Shown piece after piece: positions 52,809 through 61,928 of a DNA stretch of 64,000 bases (position 1 is its first letter; each line of letters begins with the position of its first letter). The notes under the pieces were generated by a model. That model was given only the letters and a program-made list of their open reading frames with translations, had not been told where the DNA came from and ran no database searches. This stretch comes from Ruegeria sp. HKCCSA071 (GTDB lineage: Bacteria > Pseudomonadota > Alphaproteobacteria > Rhodobacterales > Rhodobacteraceae). The DNA lies in assembly GCF_017872555.1 (NCBI RefSeq), contig NZ_JAEDOX010000006.1, forward strand, positions 1-64,000, given 5' to 3'. A program made the position numbers and the translations under genes.

Positions 52809-53600
52809 ATGAATCGTCTTTCGGAACGCAGAGATTTTGCCATCGCGGTCTGTGAAGAAGCTGGGGTGATTGCCGAGAAATACTTCTTGGACAGGAGTAA
52901 TCTGGTCATTGATCAAAAAGGTGCTCAGGACTGGGTGAGTGAGGCGGACAAAAACGTCGAAACGTTCATTCGCCAAAAGATCATGGCTGCCTGGCCGCAA
53001 GACGGGATATTTGGCGAAGAACACGGCGCTGCCACCGGTGAGAGCGGTTTTGACTGGGTGATTGATCCAATTGATGGAACTACGAATTTCGTCAATGGCA
53101 TACCGGTATGGACGATTGTTCTGGCCGGTGTCACCGAAGGGCGTACTGCGGTCGGTGTGATTCGGGATCCGAATATGGACGAGACCTTTGTGGCAACACG
53201 CGGAGAGGGCGCGACACTGAACGGTTCACCTATACGCGTGGCCTCTGGCGTGGCTCTTCAGGACGGGACGGTTTCTGTTGGGTATTCGAACCGGATCGAA
53301 ACTCGCCACGTCGTGCCTGTGGTCGCAGAACTGATCGAGCGCGGTTCCATGTTTCACAGAAACGCCAGCGGGGCGTTGTCATTGGCCTATGTCGCAGCCG
53401 GGCGACTTCTGGGTTATGTGGAAGAACACATGAACGCTTGGGATTGTCTGGCCGGACAACTGCTGGTCGCGGAAGCGGGCGGAGTTGTCGAAGATCAAGA
53501 CGCCGACGCGATGATCCGCGACGGTGGGCGCGTGATCGTCGGCACACCAGACGTATTTGAAAGCTTGCTGGAAATCGCAGAGAGCGCTTGGGGTGCTTAA
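52809..53600 (+). CDS. Inositol monophosphatase-family protein
   Basis: This 263-residue Mg-dependent phosphatase has the metal ligands in FGEEHG, WVIDPIDGTTNFVNGIP and MNAWDCLAGQLLVAEAGG. ATG 52809 gives MNRLSERRDFA; the open frame extends upstream to 52722 with poor support. It could act on inositol phosphate, PAP (CysQ-like) or sugar phosphates, and the family alone does not decide. It converges with the histidine phosphatase gene, with 3 bases between stops. Confidence 0.9.
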   Translation: MNRLSERRDFAIAVCEEAGVIAEKYFLDRSNLVIDQKGAQDWVSEADKNVETFIRQKIMAAWPQDGIFGEEHGAATGESGFDWVIDPIDGTTNFVNGIPVWTIVLAGVTEGRTAVGVIRDPNMDETFVATRGEGATLNGSPIRVASGVALQDGTVSVGYSNRIETRHVVPVVAELIERGSMFHRNASGALSLAYVAAGRLLGYVEEHMNAWDCLAGQLLVAEAGGVVEDQDADAMIRDGGRVIVGTPDVFESLLEIAESAWGA

Positions 53601-53603
53601 CGT

Positions 53604-54170
53604 CTAGGCCATTGGCAACCAAGTGGAAAAAGGTCGTAGAGTTGTCAGGCTAGCCTGCCAATAATGGCCTTGTGACGGTTGATCGTAATGGCGGTCAATC
53701 GGATTTCCGGAAAGCTCACACCACAACAATGTCCCGACCGCACCATGTGTAATGATAGCGAGGTCTCCGGTGCCATGAGCACGAATGATCTCCGACACTG
53801 TCCGACGAATGCGCCTCTGCGCGTCGGCCGCAGTTTCCCAACCGCGAAAGCTAATCTCCGGCTGGGCAAAGAATGCGTCGGAGGCCGCCTCGAACTTTTC
53901 CCGTGGCAGGAAACCAGTGGCACTCCGATCATTCTCACCAAGATCCGGGTGGATATTTAGAGGCAACCCCAAAGGTGCGGCCAAAATCTCACCAGTGTCG
54001 CGAGCCTTTCGTTCGCTGCTGGCCCAGACGTGGGTGACATTGGCCATAACTTCACTGGCGGCAAAGGCTGCGGCGCGCCGGCGACCTGTCGCGTTCAGAC
54101 CCCATTCAGTAATGGGGGTATCCGGATCAATAACGACCTCGGGGTGAGTGATGATCAGTAAACTCGGCAT
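53604..54170 (-). CDS. Histidine phosphatase-superfamily protein with altered RHG motif
   Basis: This 188-residue protein has the phosphoglycerate-mutase-like fold: a first motif near the N-terminus, SSERKARDTGEILA, then ITHGAVG. The catalytic RHG of the family reads THP here (LLIITHPEVV), so the histidine remains but Arg and Gly are lost. Activity may be changed. It follows the ABC ATPase gene directly, with its start adjacent to the stop, so it is the last gene of the ABC operon. Confidence 0.82.
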   Translation of the reverse strand: MPSLLIITHPEVVIDPDTPITEWGLNATGRRRAAAFAASEVMANVTHVWASSERKARDTGEILAAPLGLPLNIHPDLGENDRSATGFLPREKFEAASDAFFAQPEISFRGWETAADAQRRIRRTVSEIIRAHGTGDLAIITHGAVGTLLWCELSGNPIDRHYDQPSQGHYWQASLTTLRPFSTWLPMA

Positions 54171-55241
54171 CTAGTCAGGCAGAAGTACCGGTCCTTTGCC
54201 GGCAAACCCCATCGTGATTTCGGTACCCGGTGCAAGCGGTGCATCAACATCGTCGTGGACCGCAAAGACCTGACCAAATGCGCCGGTCAGTGTGTATTCC
54301 ATCCGCACGCCAACATAGGTTGCCTTGGCCACTGTAGCGGCGATGCCGTCATCAGATCCAATTACAAGGCGCGAGGGTCGTACAGCGATGGTCGCGGGCC
54401 CATTGGTCAAACCGCGGCGCGGCAAAGTTTGGCGGTAACCTTCGATCTCGATTGTTGCAGTATCACCGTCGGTTGAAACGATCTGACAGTTGAGCAGGTT
54501 TGCCTCGCCTATGAAATCGGCAACAAACCGGTCATTCGGGGCGTCATAAAGCTCGCGAGGTGTACCCATCTGAGCGATCGCGGCGTTTCGCATCACGACG
54601 ATCTCGTCAGAGACGGCCAAGGCCTCTTCCTGATCGTGGGTGACATAGACAACCGTCAGTCCAAGGTCTTGTTGGATGGCCCGGATATCCTCGCGTACCT
54701 GGCGTCGCAGCTTGGCATCGAGGTTGGACAGCGGTTCGTCAAACAGCAGAACCTGTGGTTCAAGAACCAGTGCACGCGCGACGGCGACACGTTGTTGCTG
54801 ACCACCCGAGAGTTCGGAGGGAAGGCGATTGTCGAACCCCTTGAGCCCTACCAATTGCAAGCCATGCAGCGCGCGGCTCCGAGCCTCATCCTTGGCAAAG
54901 CCCGAGAACGTGAGGCCGTACATTACGTTCTCCAGCACACTCATGTGCGGAAACAGCGCGTATGATTGAAACACCATTGATACGTCGCGGTCTGTTGCGG
55001 GCAGTTTGGTGACGTCCCGGTCGCCAATCATAATCTTGCCAGAGCTTGCCATCTCTAACCCGGCGATCATGCGCAACGTTGTCGTTTTCCCACAGCCTGA
55101 TGGGCCAAGCAGCGTGACCAGTTTTCCCGCTTCGACATGAAGGTTAATGTTATCAACAGCAACAACATTTTTGCCGAACACTTTCGACACGTTCTCAAAT
55201 AATACCGGGGCGGCCTTGGAACCGATTTTGTTGTCGGTCAT
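54171..55241 (-). CDS. ABC transporter ATP-binding protein (FbpC/PotA class)
   Basis: This 356-residue ATPase has Walker A GPSGCGKTTTL, signature LSGGQQQRVAVARAL, Walker B LLFDEPLSNLDAKLR and a C-terminal TOBE-like domain (about 280-356, TIAVRPSRLVIG). This class energises uptake of Fe3+, aminoethylphosphonate, polyamines or sugar phosphates. Its ATG overlaps the permease stop by 4 bases. It works with the permease and binding protein encoded upstream. Confidence 0.93.
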   Translation of the reverse strand: MTDNKIGSKAAPVLFENVSKVFGKNVVAVDNINLHVEAGKLVTLLGPSGCGKTTTLRMIAGLEMASSGKIMIGDRDVTKLPATDRDVSMVFQSYALFPHMSVLENVMYGLTFSGFAKDEARSRALHGLQLVGLKGFDNRLPSELSGGQQQRVAVARALVLEPQVLLFDEPLSNLDAKLRRQVREDIRAIQQDLGLTVVYVTHDQEEALAVSDEIVVMRNAAIAQMGTPRELYDAPNDRFVADFIGEANLLNCQIVSTDGDTATIEIEGYRQTLPRRGLTNGPATIAVRPSRLVIGSDDGIAATVAKATYVGVRMEYTLTGAFGQVFAVHDDVDAPLAPGTEITMGFAGKGPVLLPD

Positions 55242-57454
55242 GAGGGTGTCTCCGTTGTGCTCTGTGTGCGCCGACCGATCTGGACCCGACCGACGAGAAT
55301 TTGCAATAACCCGACCGCTGCCAGCATCACGAAGATCAGCGTCGTCGAATAAGCAATGGCGAGACCATAGTCGTTATTCTCGACCCGCCCGATGATATAG
55401 CTGGTTGCCATGTCGTATTCGGCGCTGACCAGAAAGATCACAGCCGAGATCGCCGTCATCGCGCGGACAAAGCTGTAAACAAGCGCGGCCAGTATCGCGG
55501 GGCGTAGCAGCGGCAGAATGATACGACGAAATGTCTGCCACGAGTTTGCGCCAAGGGTCAGCGATGATTCATCAAGACTGCGGTCAAGTTGCGACATGCT
55601 AGCGATGCCCGCACGGACCCCAACCGGCATGTTGCGGAATATGAAACTGACAACAAGGATAACGCCTGTGCCGGTTATTTCGATCGGCGGAACGTTGAAG
55701 GCAAGAATATAGCTGACACCAATCACCGTACCGGGGATAGCAAAGGACAGCATGGTTCCAAACTCGAAAGCATTCTTTCCTGCAAAGTTCTGCCGGGTCA
55801 ACAGGTAAGCCGTTACCAGCCCAACCGCCGCCGTCAGAGGGGCAGCAATTGCCGCAATGGTTATGGTGGTCCAGAAGCTGTCCCAAGCGGCGCCGGTCCA
55901 ACGAATGCCCTCTTCTTCAAATCGAACAGAGAATGCAGTGACATAGTGTTTTAGGGTCAGGGAGTTATTGACCCCCCAAAGCTCGACCACACTGCCGTAG
56001 ATGATCATCGCATAGACAATGATCGTGAACACCGCCCAGCCAAGAGCGATTACCAGCACGGGAACTGAAAGACCTGTCGGCATCAAAGGGTGCACGCCTG
56101 CGTCACCTTTGCCTGTCACGGTGGTATAGCTTTTCTTGCCCAGCCAAACACGCTGCGCGTAAAAGGCCGAAAGGGTGAAAAACAGCAGTACCATGGCCAA
56201 AACGGCCGCCCGGCCTTGGTCGTATTGCGCACCGACGATGGCAAAGAAAATCTCGGTCGATAGAACGTCGAAATTCCCACCCAGAACAAGCGGGTTTCCG
56301 AAGTCGGCCATACTTTCGATGAAGCCCAAAAGAAATGCATTGGCAAGACCTGGGCGCATCAGGGGCAGGGACACTGTCCTGAACGTTTGCCATCTGCTGG
56401 CGCGGAGCGTCTGGGCCGCTTCCTCCATAGATGGCGAGACGCCTTCCACCACGCCGATAAGAACGAGGAATGCAATGGGTGTGAATGCAAGGGCCTGTGC
56501 GATGAATATGCCTGGCATTCCGTACAGCCAGCGCGTTGGCTGCATGCCAAACAGTTCTGCGACGAACCGTGTGACTGAGCCTGACAGGCCAAAAAGCAGG
56601 ATCAGCGCGAGGCCAATCACAAATGGCGGGGTGATGATCGGAAGAACAGTCAAAGCCCGCAGCACGCGTTTGTAGCGGAAACCCGAGCGGGTCACAACCA
56701 GTGCAAAGCACAACCCCAGAACTGTCGTGACGAAGCCAACCAGGATGGCAAGAAACAGCGAGTTCCATGCTGCGCCGCATCTGGCACCAAAAAAACACCC
56801 CAACCCCCATAGCCGGGCATCAAAGAACTTTGAGAAGAAGACAGCAATGGAATATGCGCCATCTTCAGTGACGAAGGCAGCGAACAGCATCTTGGCGATC
56901 GGAAAAAAGACAAAGACAGTGACGATGGTAATCACACCGCCAATCGCACTGACGACAAAGACGTCACCGTTGATGGCACCTCTTGCCGCAATGCCTTGGG
57001 TCAACAGGAACAGAAGGCTTGAAGCGCAAATCATTGCACCATAGCCCATGCCGAATTGGCGATCACCAAGTTCGCCAAAATAGGCTTCCAACCAATTGAA
57101 ATTGAATCCCCTGATGCCAATCCCGAAACCCTGCGCGATCAACCAGCCGAAGCCGAGTGCGCCGGAAAGGATCAGAACACGGGCATAGAGCGGGTCAGAC
57201 TTGGCTCGCTTCAACACCAAAAGGGGTAAGGTCAGGGCGATCAACAGTGGGGCAAGCCAAAGCTTCTCACCCTGTGCGATCAGGAATGCAGCGGGGGCAT
57301 AATCTTCGTCAAACGGGTAGCCGTCAAAAAGCCATTCGAATGACCACAGGCCGCCGTCGACCATGTACCACGGCAGCAGAAAGAATCCGACCCACCCGGC
57401 GATGATCCAGAAGATCAGAACCTGATGGGTCGTTTTTGAAGTCCGGTCAGTCAT
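55238..57454 (-). CDS. ABC transporter permease, fused two-domain (FbpB class)
   Basis: This 738-residue protein has two binding-protein-dependent permease domains in one chain. Each has an EAA loop: EEAAQTLRASRWQTFRTVSL in the first half and LDESSLTLGANSWQTFRRII in the second. Extra N-terminal helices (about 1-190) make it longer than typical FbpB. Fused permeases of this kind occur in Fe3+ and 2-aminoethylphosphonate importers. The start lies directly after the binding-protein stop (57455). Confidence 0.92.
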   Translation of the reverse strand: MTDRTSKTTHQVLIFWIIAGWVGFFLLPWYMVDGGLWSFEWLFDGYPFDEDYAPAAFLIAQGEKLWLAPLLIALTLPLLVLKRAKSDPLYARVLILSGALGFGWLIAQGFGIGIRGFNFNWLEAYFGELGDRQFGMGYGAMICASSLLFLLTQGIAARGAINGDVFVVSAIGGVITIVTVFVFFPIAKMLFAAFVTEDGAYSIAVFFSKFFDARLWGLGCFFGARCGAAWNSLFLAILVGFVTTVLGLCFALVVTRSGFRYKRVLRALTVLPIITPPFVIGLALILLFGLSGSVTRFVAELFGMQPTRWLYGMPGIFIAQALAFTPIAFLVLIGVVEGVSPSMEEAAQTLRASRWQTFRTVSLPLMRPGLANAFLLGFIESMADFGNPLVLGGNFDVLSTEIFFAIVGAQYDQGRAAVLAMVLLFFTLSAFYAQRVWLGKKSYTTVTGKGDAGVHPLMPTGLSVPVLVIALGWAVFTIIVYAMIIYGSVVELWGVNNSLTLKHYVTAFSVRFEEEGIRWTGAAWDSFWTTITIAAIAAPLTAAVGLVTAYLLTRQNFAGKNAFEFGTMLSFAIPGTVIGVSYILAFNVPPIEITGTGVILVVSFIFRNMPVGVRAGIASMSQLDRSLDESSLTLGANSWQTFRRIILPLLRPAILAALVYSFVRAMTAISAVIFLVSAEYDMATSYIIGRVENNDYGLAIAYSTTLIFVMLAAVGLLQILVGRVQIGRRTQSTTETPS

Positions 57455-58480
57455 TTACTGCGGCAGAGTTGAAACCTCTTCGTCCCATTTCTGCAACAGG
57501 CGCTTTCGCTCGTCTGAGGAACCATATTTTTTGAAGTCATAGTCAATCAGCTTGATCTGACTCATGTCAGGCGCGCTATCCGACGTTTCTGCGCTCTTGT
57601 TCGAGGGCACCTGAAACGCGTTGACCTGAAGGGCAAGGTTCTGAGCCTCGGGCGACAGCGCCCAGTCATAGAACTTCTTAGCCTCTTCCTCGTTGCGGGC
57701 GCCTTCAATAATGGACATCGAGCCAATTTCGTATCCCGTGCCCTCGCATGGTGCGACGACCTTAATCGGGAAACCCGATACAGCCTGCTTTACCGCATCA
57801 TGCATGAAGACGATGCCAATCGTGTTCTCGCCACGTCCGGCTGCTTTGATTGGTGCCGATCCGGATTTTGTATACTGATTGATATTCGAATGCAGGCCTT
57901 TCATGAACTCAAAACCTTCATCCTCGCCAAAGATCTGCACCATCGAGGCCAGCGTAGTGTAGGCCGTACCAGACGAGTTCGGGTTGGCCATCTGAACGTG
58001 ACCCTTGTATTCAGGTTTTAGCAGGTCTTTCCAGCAGGCGGGTTCGGGCAGGTTATTGGCCGCTAGCAAGTCTGCGTTATAGCCATATCCAAGTGCGCCG
58101 GAATAGATACCGATTGTTCTGTTTCCGGCACTTTCGGCCTGGGAAATCGCCCAATCATGAAGCTGATCGCGCATTGGCGACATGTATTCCATTGTCAGGC
58201 CCTCTTCAGCGGCCTGCAAATGCGGATCACCCGTGCCGCCCCACCACACGTCTCCTTTTGGGTTCGAACTTTCGGCGCGGATTTGTGCAAAGGTTTCACC
58301 TGACGACTTACGCGTCATATTGACGTCGATGCCCGTCGCATCTTCGAAACTGCGCGCCATGAGTTGGCACCAGTCTTCCTGCGCCGAGCAATAGAGTGTC
58401 AGCTTGTCTGCCTGCGCTGCCGACACAGACGCGGCTATTGCAATCAGCGACCCGACGGCCGTGGATGTAATTTTTTTCAT
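57455..58480 (-). CDS. ABC transporter substrate-binding protein (Fe3+/aminoethylphosphonate/sugar-phosphate class)
   Basis: This 341-residue periplasmic protein starts at ATG 58480 after GGGAGGAAGG; a longer open frame to 58543 lacks a site. The signal peptide ends around SAAQA (residue 24). LTLYCSAQEDWC and DVWWGGTGDPHL belong to the FbpA/AfuA/AepX group. The two tyrosines that bind iron in FbpA are not evident, which favours an organic phosphate or phosphonate ligand, but that is inference. It heads binding protein-permease-ATPase-phosphatase; the NUDIX gene lies 59 bases upstream on the same strand. Confidence 0.9.
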   Translation of the reverse strand: MKKITSTAVGSLIAIAASVSAAQADKLTLYCSAQEDWCQLMARSFEDATGIDVNMTRKSSGETFAQIRAESSNPKGDVWWGGTGDPHLQAAEEGLTMEYMSPMRDQLHDWAISQAESAGNRTIGIYSGALGYGYNADLLAANNLPEPACWKDLLKPEYKGHVQMANPNSSGTAYTTLASMVQIFGEDEGFEFMKGLHSNINQYTKSGSAPIKAAGRGENTIGIVFMHDAVKQAVSGFPIKVVAPCEGTGYEIGSMSIIEGARNEEEAKKFYDWALSPEAQNLALQVNAFQVPSNKSAETSDSAPDMSQIKLIDYDFKKYGSSDERKRLLQKWDEEVSTLPQ

Positions 58481-58539
58481 TATCCTTCCTCCCTTTGGTA
58501 ATTGCGCGCCGAGTATCTTTGATTTTGTCAGGCGCTTTC

Positions 58540-59004
58540 TCATCCAGCTTTTCGTAGCTTGTTAATGACAGACTGGGCGTTCTGGTCGCTTGTCAGATTC
58601 TTCAAAAAACTTGAGAGATCTCTTTCTTCCACCAGCTTTGCCGCTTTCCCTGGTGAAAACCAGTGACGCGTCCGTTCGTCCCGTTCTTTCCAACGCCGTT
58701 TCAACTTTTCAACGACCATGGGATAGAGAGTAACGCGGCAGCGAACGCTACTCGCGCCCTCAAAGCGCTTGTCATAGAAAAAATGACCAATTGGCTGTTT
58801 CGAGATTGCCCCGACAGCACCTGCTTCTTCCAGTGCTTCAATTTCAGCGGCATGCCAGGGTTTCTTTCCTTCCATCAACCAACCTTTTGGGATGACCCAC
58901 CGCCCTGTATCGCGCGAAGTCACCATCAGAACGTGCAGTTTTCCATCCCTGTCCCAGCGCATCGGAAGTGCTGCAATCTGGTCTGTTATGTCGCCGTCGC
59001 TCAT
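58540..59004 (-). CDS. NUDIX hydrolase
   Basis: This 154-residue hydrolase has a shortened Nudix box in GWLMEGKKPWHAAEIEALEE then AGAVG (the canonical form is Gx5Ex7REUxEExGU; here E-I-E-A-L-E-E). The leading ALPMRWDRDGKLHVLMVTSR and WVIPKGW are typical of the DIPP/NUDT3-like group that cleaves diphosphoinositol polyphosphates or dinucleoside polyphosphates. The REUxEE arginine seems replaced by Ile, so activity is uncertain. It is the first gene on the minus side of the divergent operator region. Confidence 0.85.
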   Translation of the reverse strand: MSDGDITDQIAALPMRWDRDGKLHVLMVTSRDTGRWVIPKGWLMEGKKPWHAAEIEALEEAGAVGAISKQPIGHFFYDKRFEGASSVRCRVTLYPMVVEKLKRRWKERDERTRHWFSPGKAAKLVEERDLSSFLKNLTSDQNAQSVINKLRKAG

Positions 59005-59082
59005 GCTGCCCTCAATGACACGGTATCAAAAGCGCGCCCAGAATAACCTTCAGTCGTTAATGGTGGTCCTTAGGTTTTCACT

Positions 59083-59096
59083 TTGAACCGGTTCAA
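59083..59096. promoter_or_regulatory. Perfect 14-base palindrome, LacI-type operator
   Basis: TTGAACCGGTTCAA is a perfect palindrome with the central CG typical of LacI-family operators (AACCGGTT core). It sits in the divergent region between the NUDIX/ABC operon and the DeoR/phn operon, about 80 bases before the NUDIX start. No LacI-family gene lies within the window. Confidence 0.55.
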
Positions 59097-59155
59097 TTCA
59101 TCATTCTTGCTTTGCGCTTTGGACTCTTCCGAATTGTCACAACCTACTGAGGGTT

Positions 59156-59176
59156 ATGCAACAAAAATTATTGCAT
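59156..59176. promoter_or_regulatory. Inverted repeat, candidate DeoR operator
   Basis: ATGCAA and TTGCAT flank a 9-base AT-rich centre, 51 bases before the DeoR-family start. Placement fits autoregulation by the adjacent regulator. Confidence 0.5.
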
Positions 59177-59227
59177 TATGCCCGAAATCCCACAAAAGTG
59201 GGGTTTGAAACCTGATTGGGTTGTTGG

Positions 59228-60037
59228 ATGTCCAAAACGAAAACACGTGCCAAAACGATTGAAAAGGGACGGGGTAGGGTAAAGAAATCCGACCGGCGCC
59301 AGCAAATACTGCTGGAGTTGAAGCTTCGCCCACACGTTCGCATCAATGAATTGGCCCAGCGTTTCAACGTCTCTAACGAGACGGTGCGCAGGGATTTCGA
59401 CGCTCTGTCGAATGACGGCCTGATCGCACGCGCGCACGGAGGGGCATCTGCCCCGGCGCAAGGGCATTATCCAGGTCTGGACGAGCGGGCCAACGCGCGA
59501 ATTGAGGAGCGCGAACGCATAGGAATCAGCGCGGCAGGGCTGGTGCGCGACGGTGAAACAGTCATGATCGATTCCGGTTCGACCACAATCGAGATGGCCC
59601 GTGCATTGGCTTATCTCGGCACTCCTTGCACAGTGATTACAAATTCTATTCCGGTGGCAATGACCCTCGGCCATGGGGCTGCCGAGGTTTTGCTTTGTCC
59701 AGGAGAATATCTGGCAACCGAATCTGCGACGATTGGAACCGAAACGCTGGAATTCCTGTCTCGGTTCAATGTCGACAGATGCATGATCGGCTCATCAGGT
59801 TTTTCGGCCGAAGGCCCTTCAGAAACCGTGCGCGGCTTTGCGGCTGTCAAAAGAATGATGCTGACGCGCGCAGCAAATCGACATCTTTTAATCGATTCAG
59901 GAAAATTTGGCCGTAAAGGCCTGTCTCAGGTCGGAGACCTGACCAACCTGGATTCCATAGTTTCCGACACGAAACCAACAGGAGAGTTGCTTAACGCGAT
60001 CAACGGTGCCGAGGTCGATGTTCTCGTCGCCCCGTAA
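59228..60037 (+). CDS. DeoR/GlpR-family transcriptional regulator
   Basis: This 269-residue repressor-type protein has an N-terminal DeoR helix-turn-helix (RINELAQRFNVSNETVRRDF, then LIARAHGGA) and the sugar-phosphate-sensing DeoR C-terminal domain (MIDSGSTTIEMARAL, MIGSSGFS). DeoR proteins usually respond to phosphorylated sugars or polyols. It precedes phnD by 61 bases, so it likely controls the phnDCEE operon. That suggests the imported ligand is a phosphorylated organic compound. The ribosome site before ATG 59228 is weak. Confidence 0.92.
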   Translation: MSKTKTRAKTIEKGRGRVKKSDRRQQILLELKLRPHVRINELAQRFNVSNETVRRDFDALSNDGLIARAHGGASAPAQGHYPGLDERANARIEERERIGISAAGLVRDGETVMIDSGSTTIEMARALAYLGTPCTVITNSIPVAMTLGHGAAEVLLCPGEYLATESATIGTETLEFLSRFNVDRCMIGSSGFSAEGPSETVRGFAAVKRMMLTRAANRHLLIDSGKFGRKGLSQVGDLTNLDSIVSDTKPTGELLNAINGAEVDVLVAP

Positions 60038-60098
60038 ACACTGAAATGAATGACGAACAGCGGACTGCAAAAAGACCGCGCATAACTGGGAGAAAAAC

Positions 60099-61073
60099 AT
60101 GAAGATAGACATCAGATTATTGGTTGGGGCATCGGCATTTGCGCTCATGTCGCTTTCAGGCACAGCTTCGGCGCAAGATTGCCCGAGGGGTGATCTCGAT
60201 GAGCGGTTTTGCGATGTCGACGGGGATTTGATTGCGGATATCCCCACAGATCCTTCCCAGCAAATTGATCCTGACACCCTGATTTTTGCCTATACACCGG
60301 TAGAAGACCCCGCCGTATACAAAACCGCATGGTCAGATTTTCTTGACCATTTGAAAGCGGAAACTGGCAAGGACGTTGTCTTTTTTCCCGTTCAAAACAA
60401 CGCGGCCCAGATCGAGGCGATGCGTTCGGGGCGTTTGCATATTGCAGGCTTCAACACCGGGTCCAACCCACTTGCGGTAAACTGTGCCGGGTTCCGTCCG
60501 TTTACGATCATGGCCTCAAAAGACGGTAACTTCGGTTATGAAATGGAGATCATCACCTATCCAGGCTCGGGCATCGAAAAGGTCGAGGATATCAAAGGCA
60601 AGCAACTTGCGTTTACGTCGCCCACCTCCAACTCGGGCTTCAAAGCACCGTCGGCGATCCTGAAAAGTGACTTCGATCTTCTGCCCGATCGCGATTTCGA
60701 ACCCGTCTATTCGGGCAAGCATGACAACTCGATCCTGGGTGTGGCAAACAAGGATTACTTGGCGGCCTCAATTGCGAACTCCGTTAAATCCCGGATGATC
60801 TCGCGCGATGTGATCAATGAAGATGATGTCGTTACGATCTACAAGTCGCAGACCTTCCCGACCACAGGGTTTGGGACCGTTTACAACCTGACGCCCGAAT
60901 TGCAGGAGAAAATCCGCAATGCGTTTTTCAACTTCGAGTGGGAAGGGACGACGCTTGAAGCGGAGTTTTCCAAGTCGAACGAAGGCCAATTTCTTGAGAT
61001 GACTTACCAGGAATTCTGGGACGTCATTCGCAAAATTGACGCGGCAAACGGCGTCTCCTACGCCTGCCAATAA
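60099..61073 (+). CDS. phnD: PhnD-family phosphate/phosphonate ABC substrate-binding protein
   Basis: This 324-residue periplasmic protein has a signal peptide (residues 1-25, ending TASAQ). An acidic, Asp-rich N-terminal stretch (GDLDERFCDVDGDL) is unusual. The PhnD core follows: LIFAYTPVEDPAVYKTAW, VFFPVQNNAAQIEAMRSGRL, FNTGSNPLAVNCAGF and FTSPTSNSGFKAPSAIL. The family binds phosphonates, phosphite or phosphate esters. It is the first transport gene after the DeoR regulator. A stable hairpin after its stop may raise its level over the other subunits. Confidence 0.93.
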   Translation: MKIDIRLLVGASAFALMSLSGTASAQDCPRGDLDERFCDVDGDLIADIPTDPSQQIDPDTLIFAYTPVEDPAVYKTAWSDFLDHLKAETGKDVVFFPVQNNAAQIEAMRSGRLHIAGFNTGSNPLAVNCAGFRPFTIMASKDGNFGYEMEIITYPGSGIEKVEDIKGKQLAFTSPTSNSGFKAPSAILKSDFDLLPDRDFEPVYSGKHDNSILGVANKDYLAASIANSVKSRMISRDVINEDDVVTIYKSQTFPTTGFGTVYNLTPELQEKIRNAFFNFEWEGTTLEAEFSKSNEGQFLEMTYQEFWDVIRKIDAANGVSYACQ

Positions 61074-61087
61074 GTCTTGCTTAATCC

Positions 61088-61109
61088 AGCGGGCCTGAAA
61101 AGGCCCGCT
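61088..61109 (+). promoter_or_regulatory. Stable intercistronic hairpin between phnD and phnC
   Basis: AGCGGGCCT-GAAA-AGGCCCGCT is a perfect 9-base stem with a GAAA tetraloop, 14 bases after the phnD stop. No T-run follows, so it is more likely an mRNA stabiliser or partial attenuator than a full terminator. Confidence 0.7.
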
Positions 61110-61133
61110 TATCACCCTAATCGGGGGCAATTT

Positions 61134-61928
61134 ATGCTGCGTCTTCTAAAGCTGACGAAAACCTACAAGACCGGAGATCAGGCACTGAAGGCCATCGATC
61201 TTGAGGTACCCAAAGGGCAGGTGCTTGCACTGATCGGGCCCTCGGGTGCGGGAAAATCGACCATGATCCGTTGCATCAACCGCTTGGTTGAACCCACAAG
61301 CGGCGGTGTTCTTCTGGATGACATGGACCTGACCAAACTCGGGTCGGGTGCGTTGCGGAAAGCACGCCGCGAAATGGGTATGATCTTTCAGGAATATGCC
61401 CTGGTCGAACGCCTCACCGTGATGGAAAACGTATTGTCCGGTCGGTTGGGGTATGTCGGATTCTGGCGCAGTTTTTTACGGCGGTATCCGCAGTCGGATG
61501 TGGACGAGGCTTTCCGCCTGCTGGACCGGGTGGGGCTGTTGCATATGGCTGACAAACGCGCGGACGAGTTGTCGGGTGGTCAACGCCAAAGGGTCGGTAT
61601 CTGCCGCGCCCTGATCCAGGACCCAAAGTTGTTGCTGGTCGATGAACCGACCGCGTCGCTGGATCCGAAGACCAGTCGACAGATCATGCGGCTGATCACC
61701 GAGTTGTGTCAGGAGCGCGGGCTGGCGGCCATCATCAACATCCATGACGTGGCTCTAGCCCAGATGTTCGTTCCGCGTGTCGTGGGCCTCCGCTTTGGCG
61801 AAATTGTGTTTGATGGTCTTCCAACAGGGCTCACCCCGGAAAAGCTGACCGAGATTTACGGCGAGGAAGACTGGGAAGCGACCATCGAAAAAGTGGATGA
61901 GGATGAAGATGTCGAGGCCGCAGAATGA
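61134..61928 (+). CDS. phnC: PhnC-family phosphonate ABC transporter ATP-binding protein
   Basis: This 264-residue ATPase has Walker [13 protein letters not shown], signature [15 protein letters not shown] and Walker [31 protein letters not shown] is typical of PhnC. ATG 61134 follows GGGGG; an open frame upstream to 61077 runs through the hairpin and is not used. The C-terminal tail is very acidic ([11 protein letters not shown]). It overlaps phnE by 4 bases. Confidence 0.94.
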   Translation: MLRLLKLTKTYKTGDQALKAIDLEVPKGQVLALIGPSGAGKSTMIRCINRLVEPTSGGVLLDDMDLTKLGSGALRKARREMGMIFQEYALVERLTVMENVLSGRLGYVGFWRSFLRRYPQSDVDEAFRLLDRVGLLHMADKRADELSGGQRQRVGICRALIQDPKLLLVDEPTASLDPKTSRQIMRLITELCQERGLAAIINIHDVALAQMFVPRVVGLRFGEIVFDGLPTGLTPEKLTEIYGEEDWEATIEKVDEDEDVEAAE

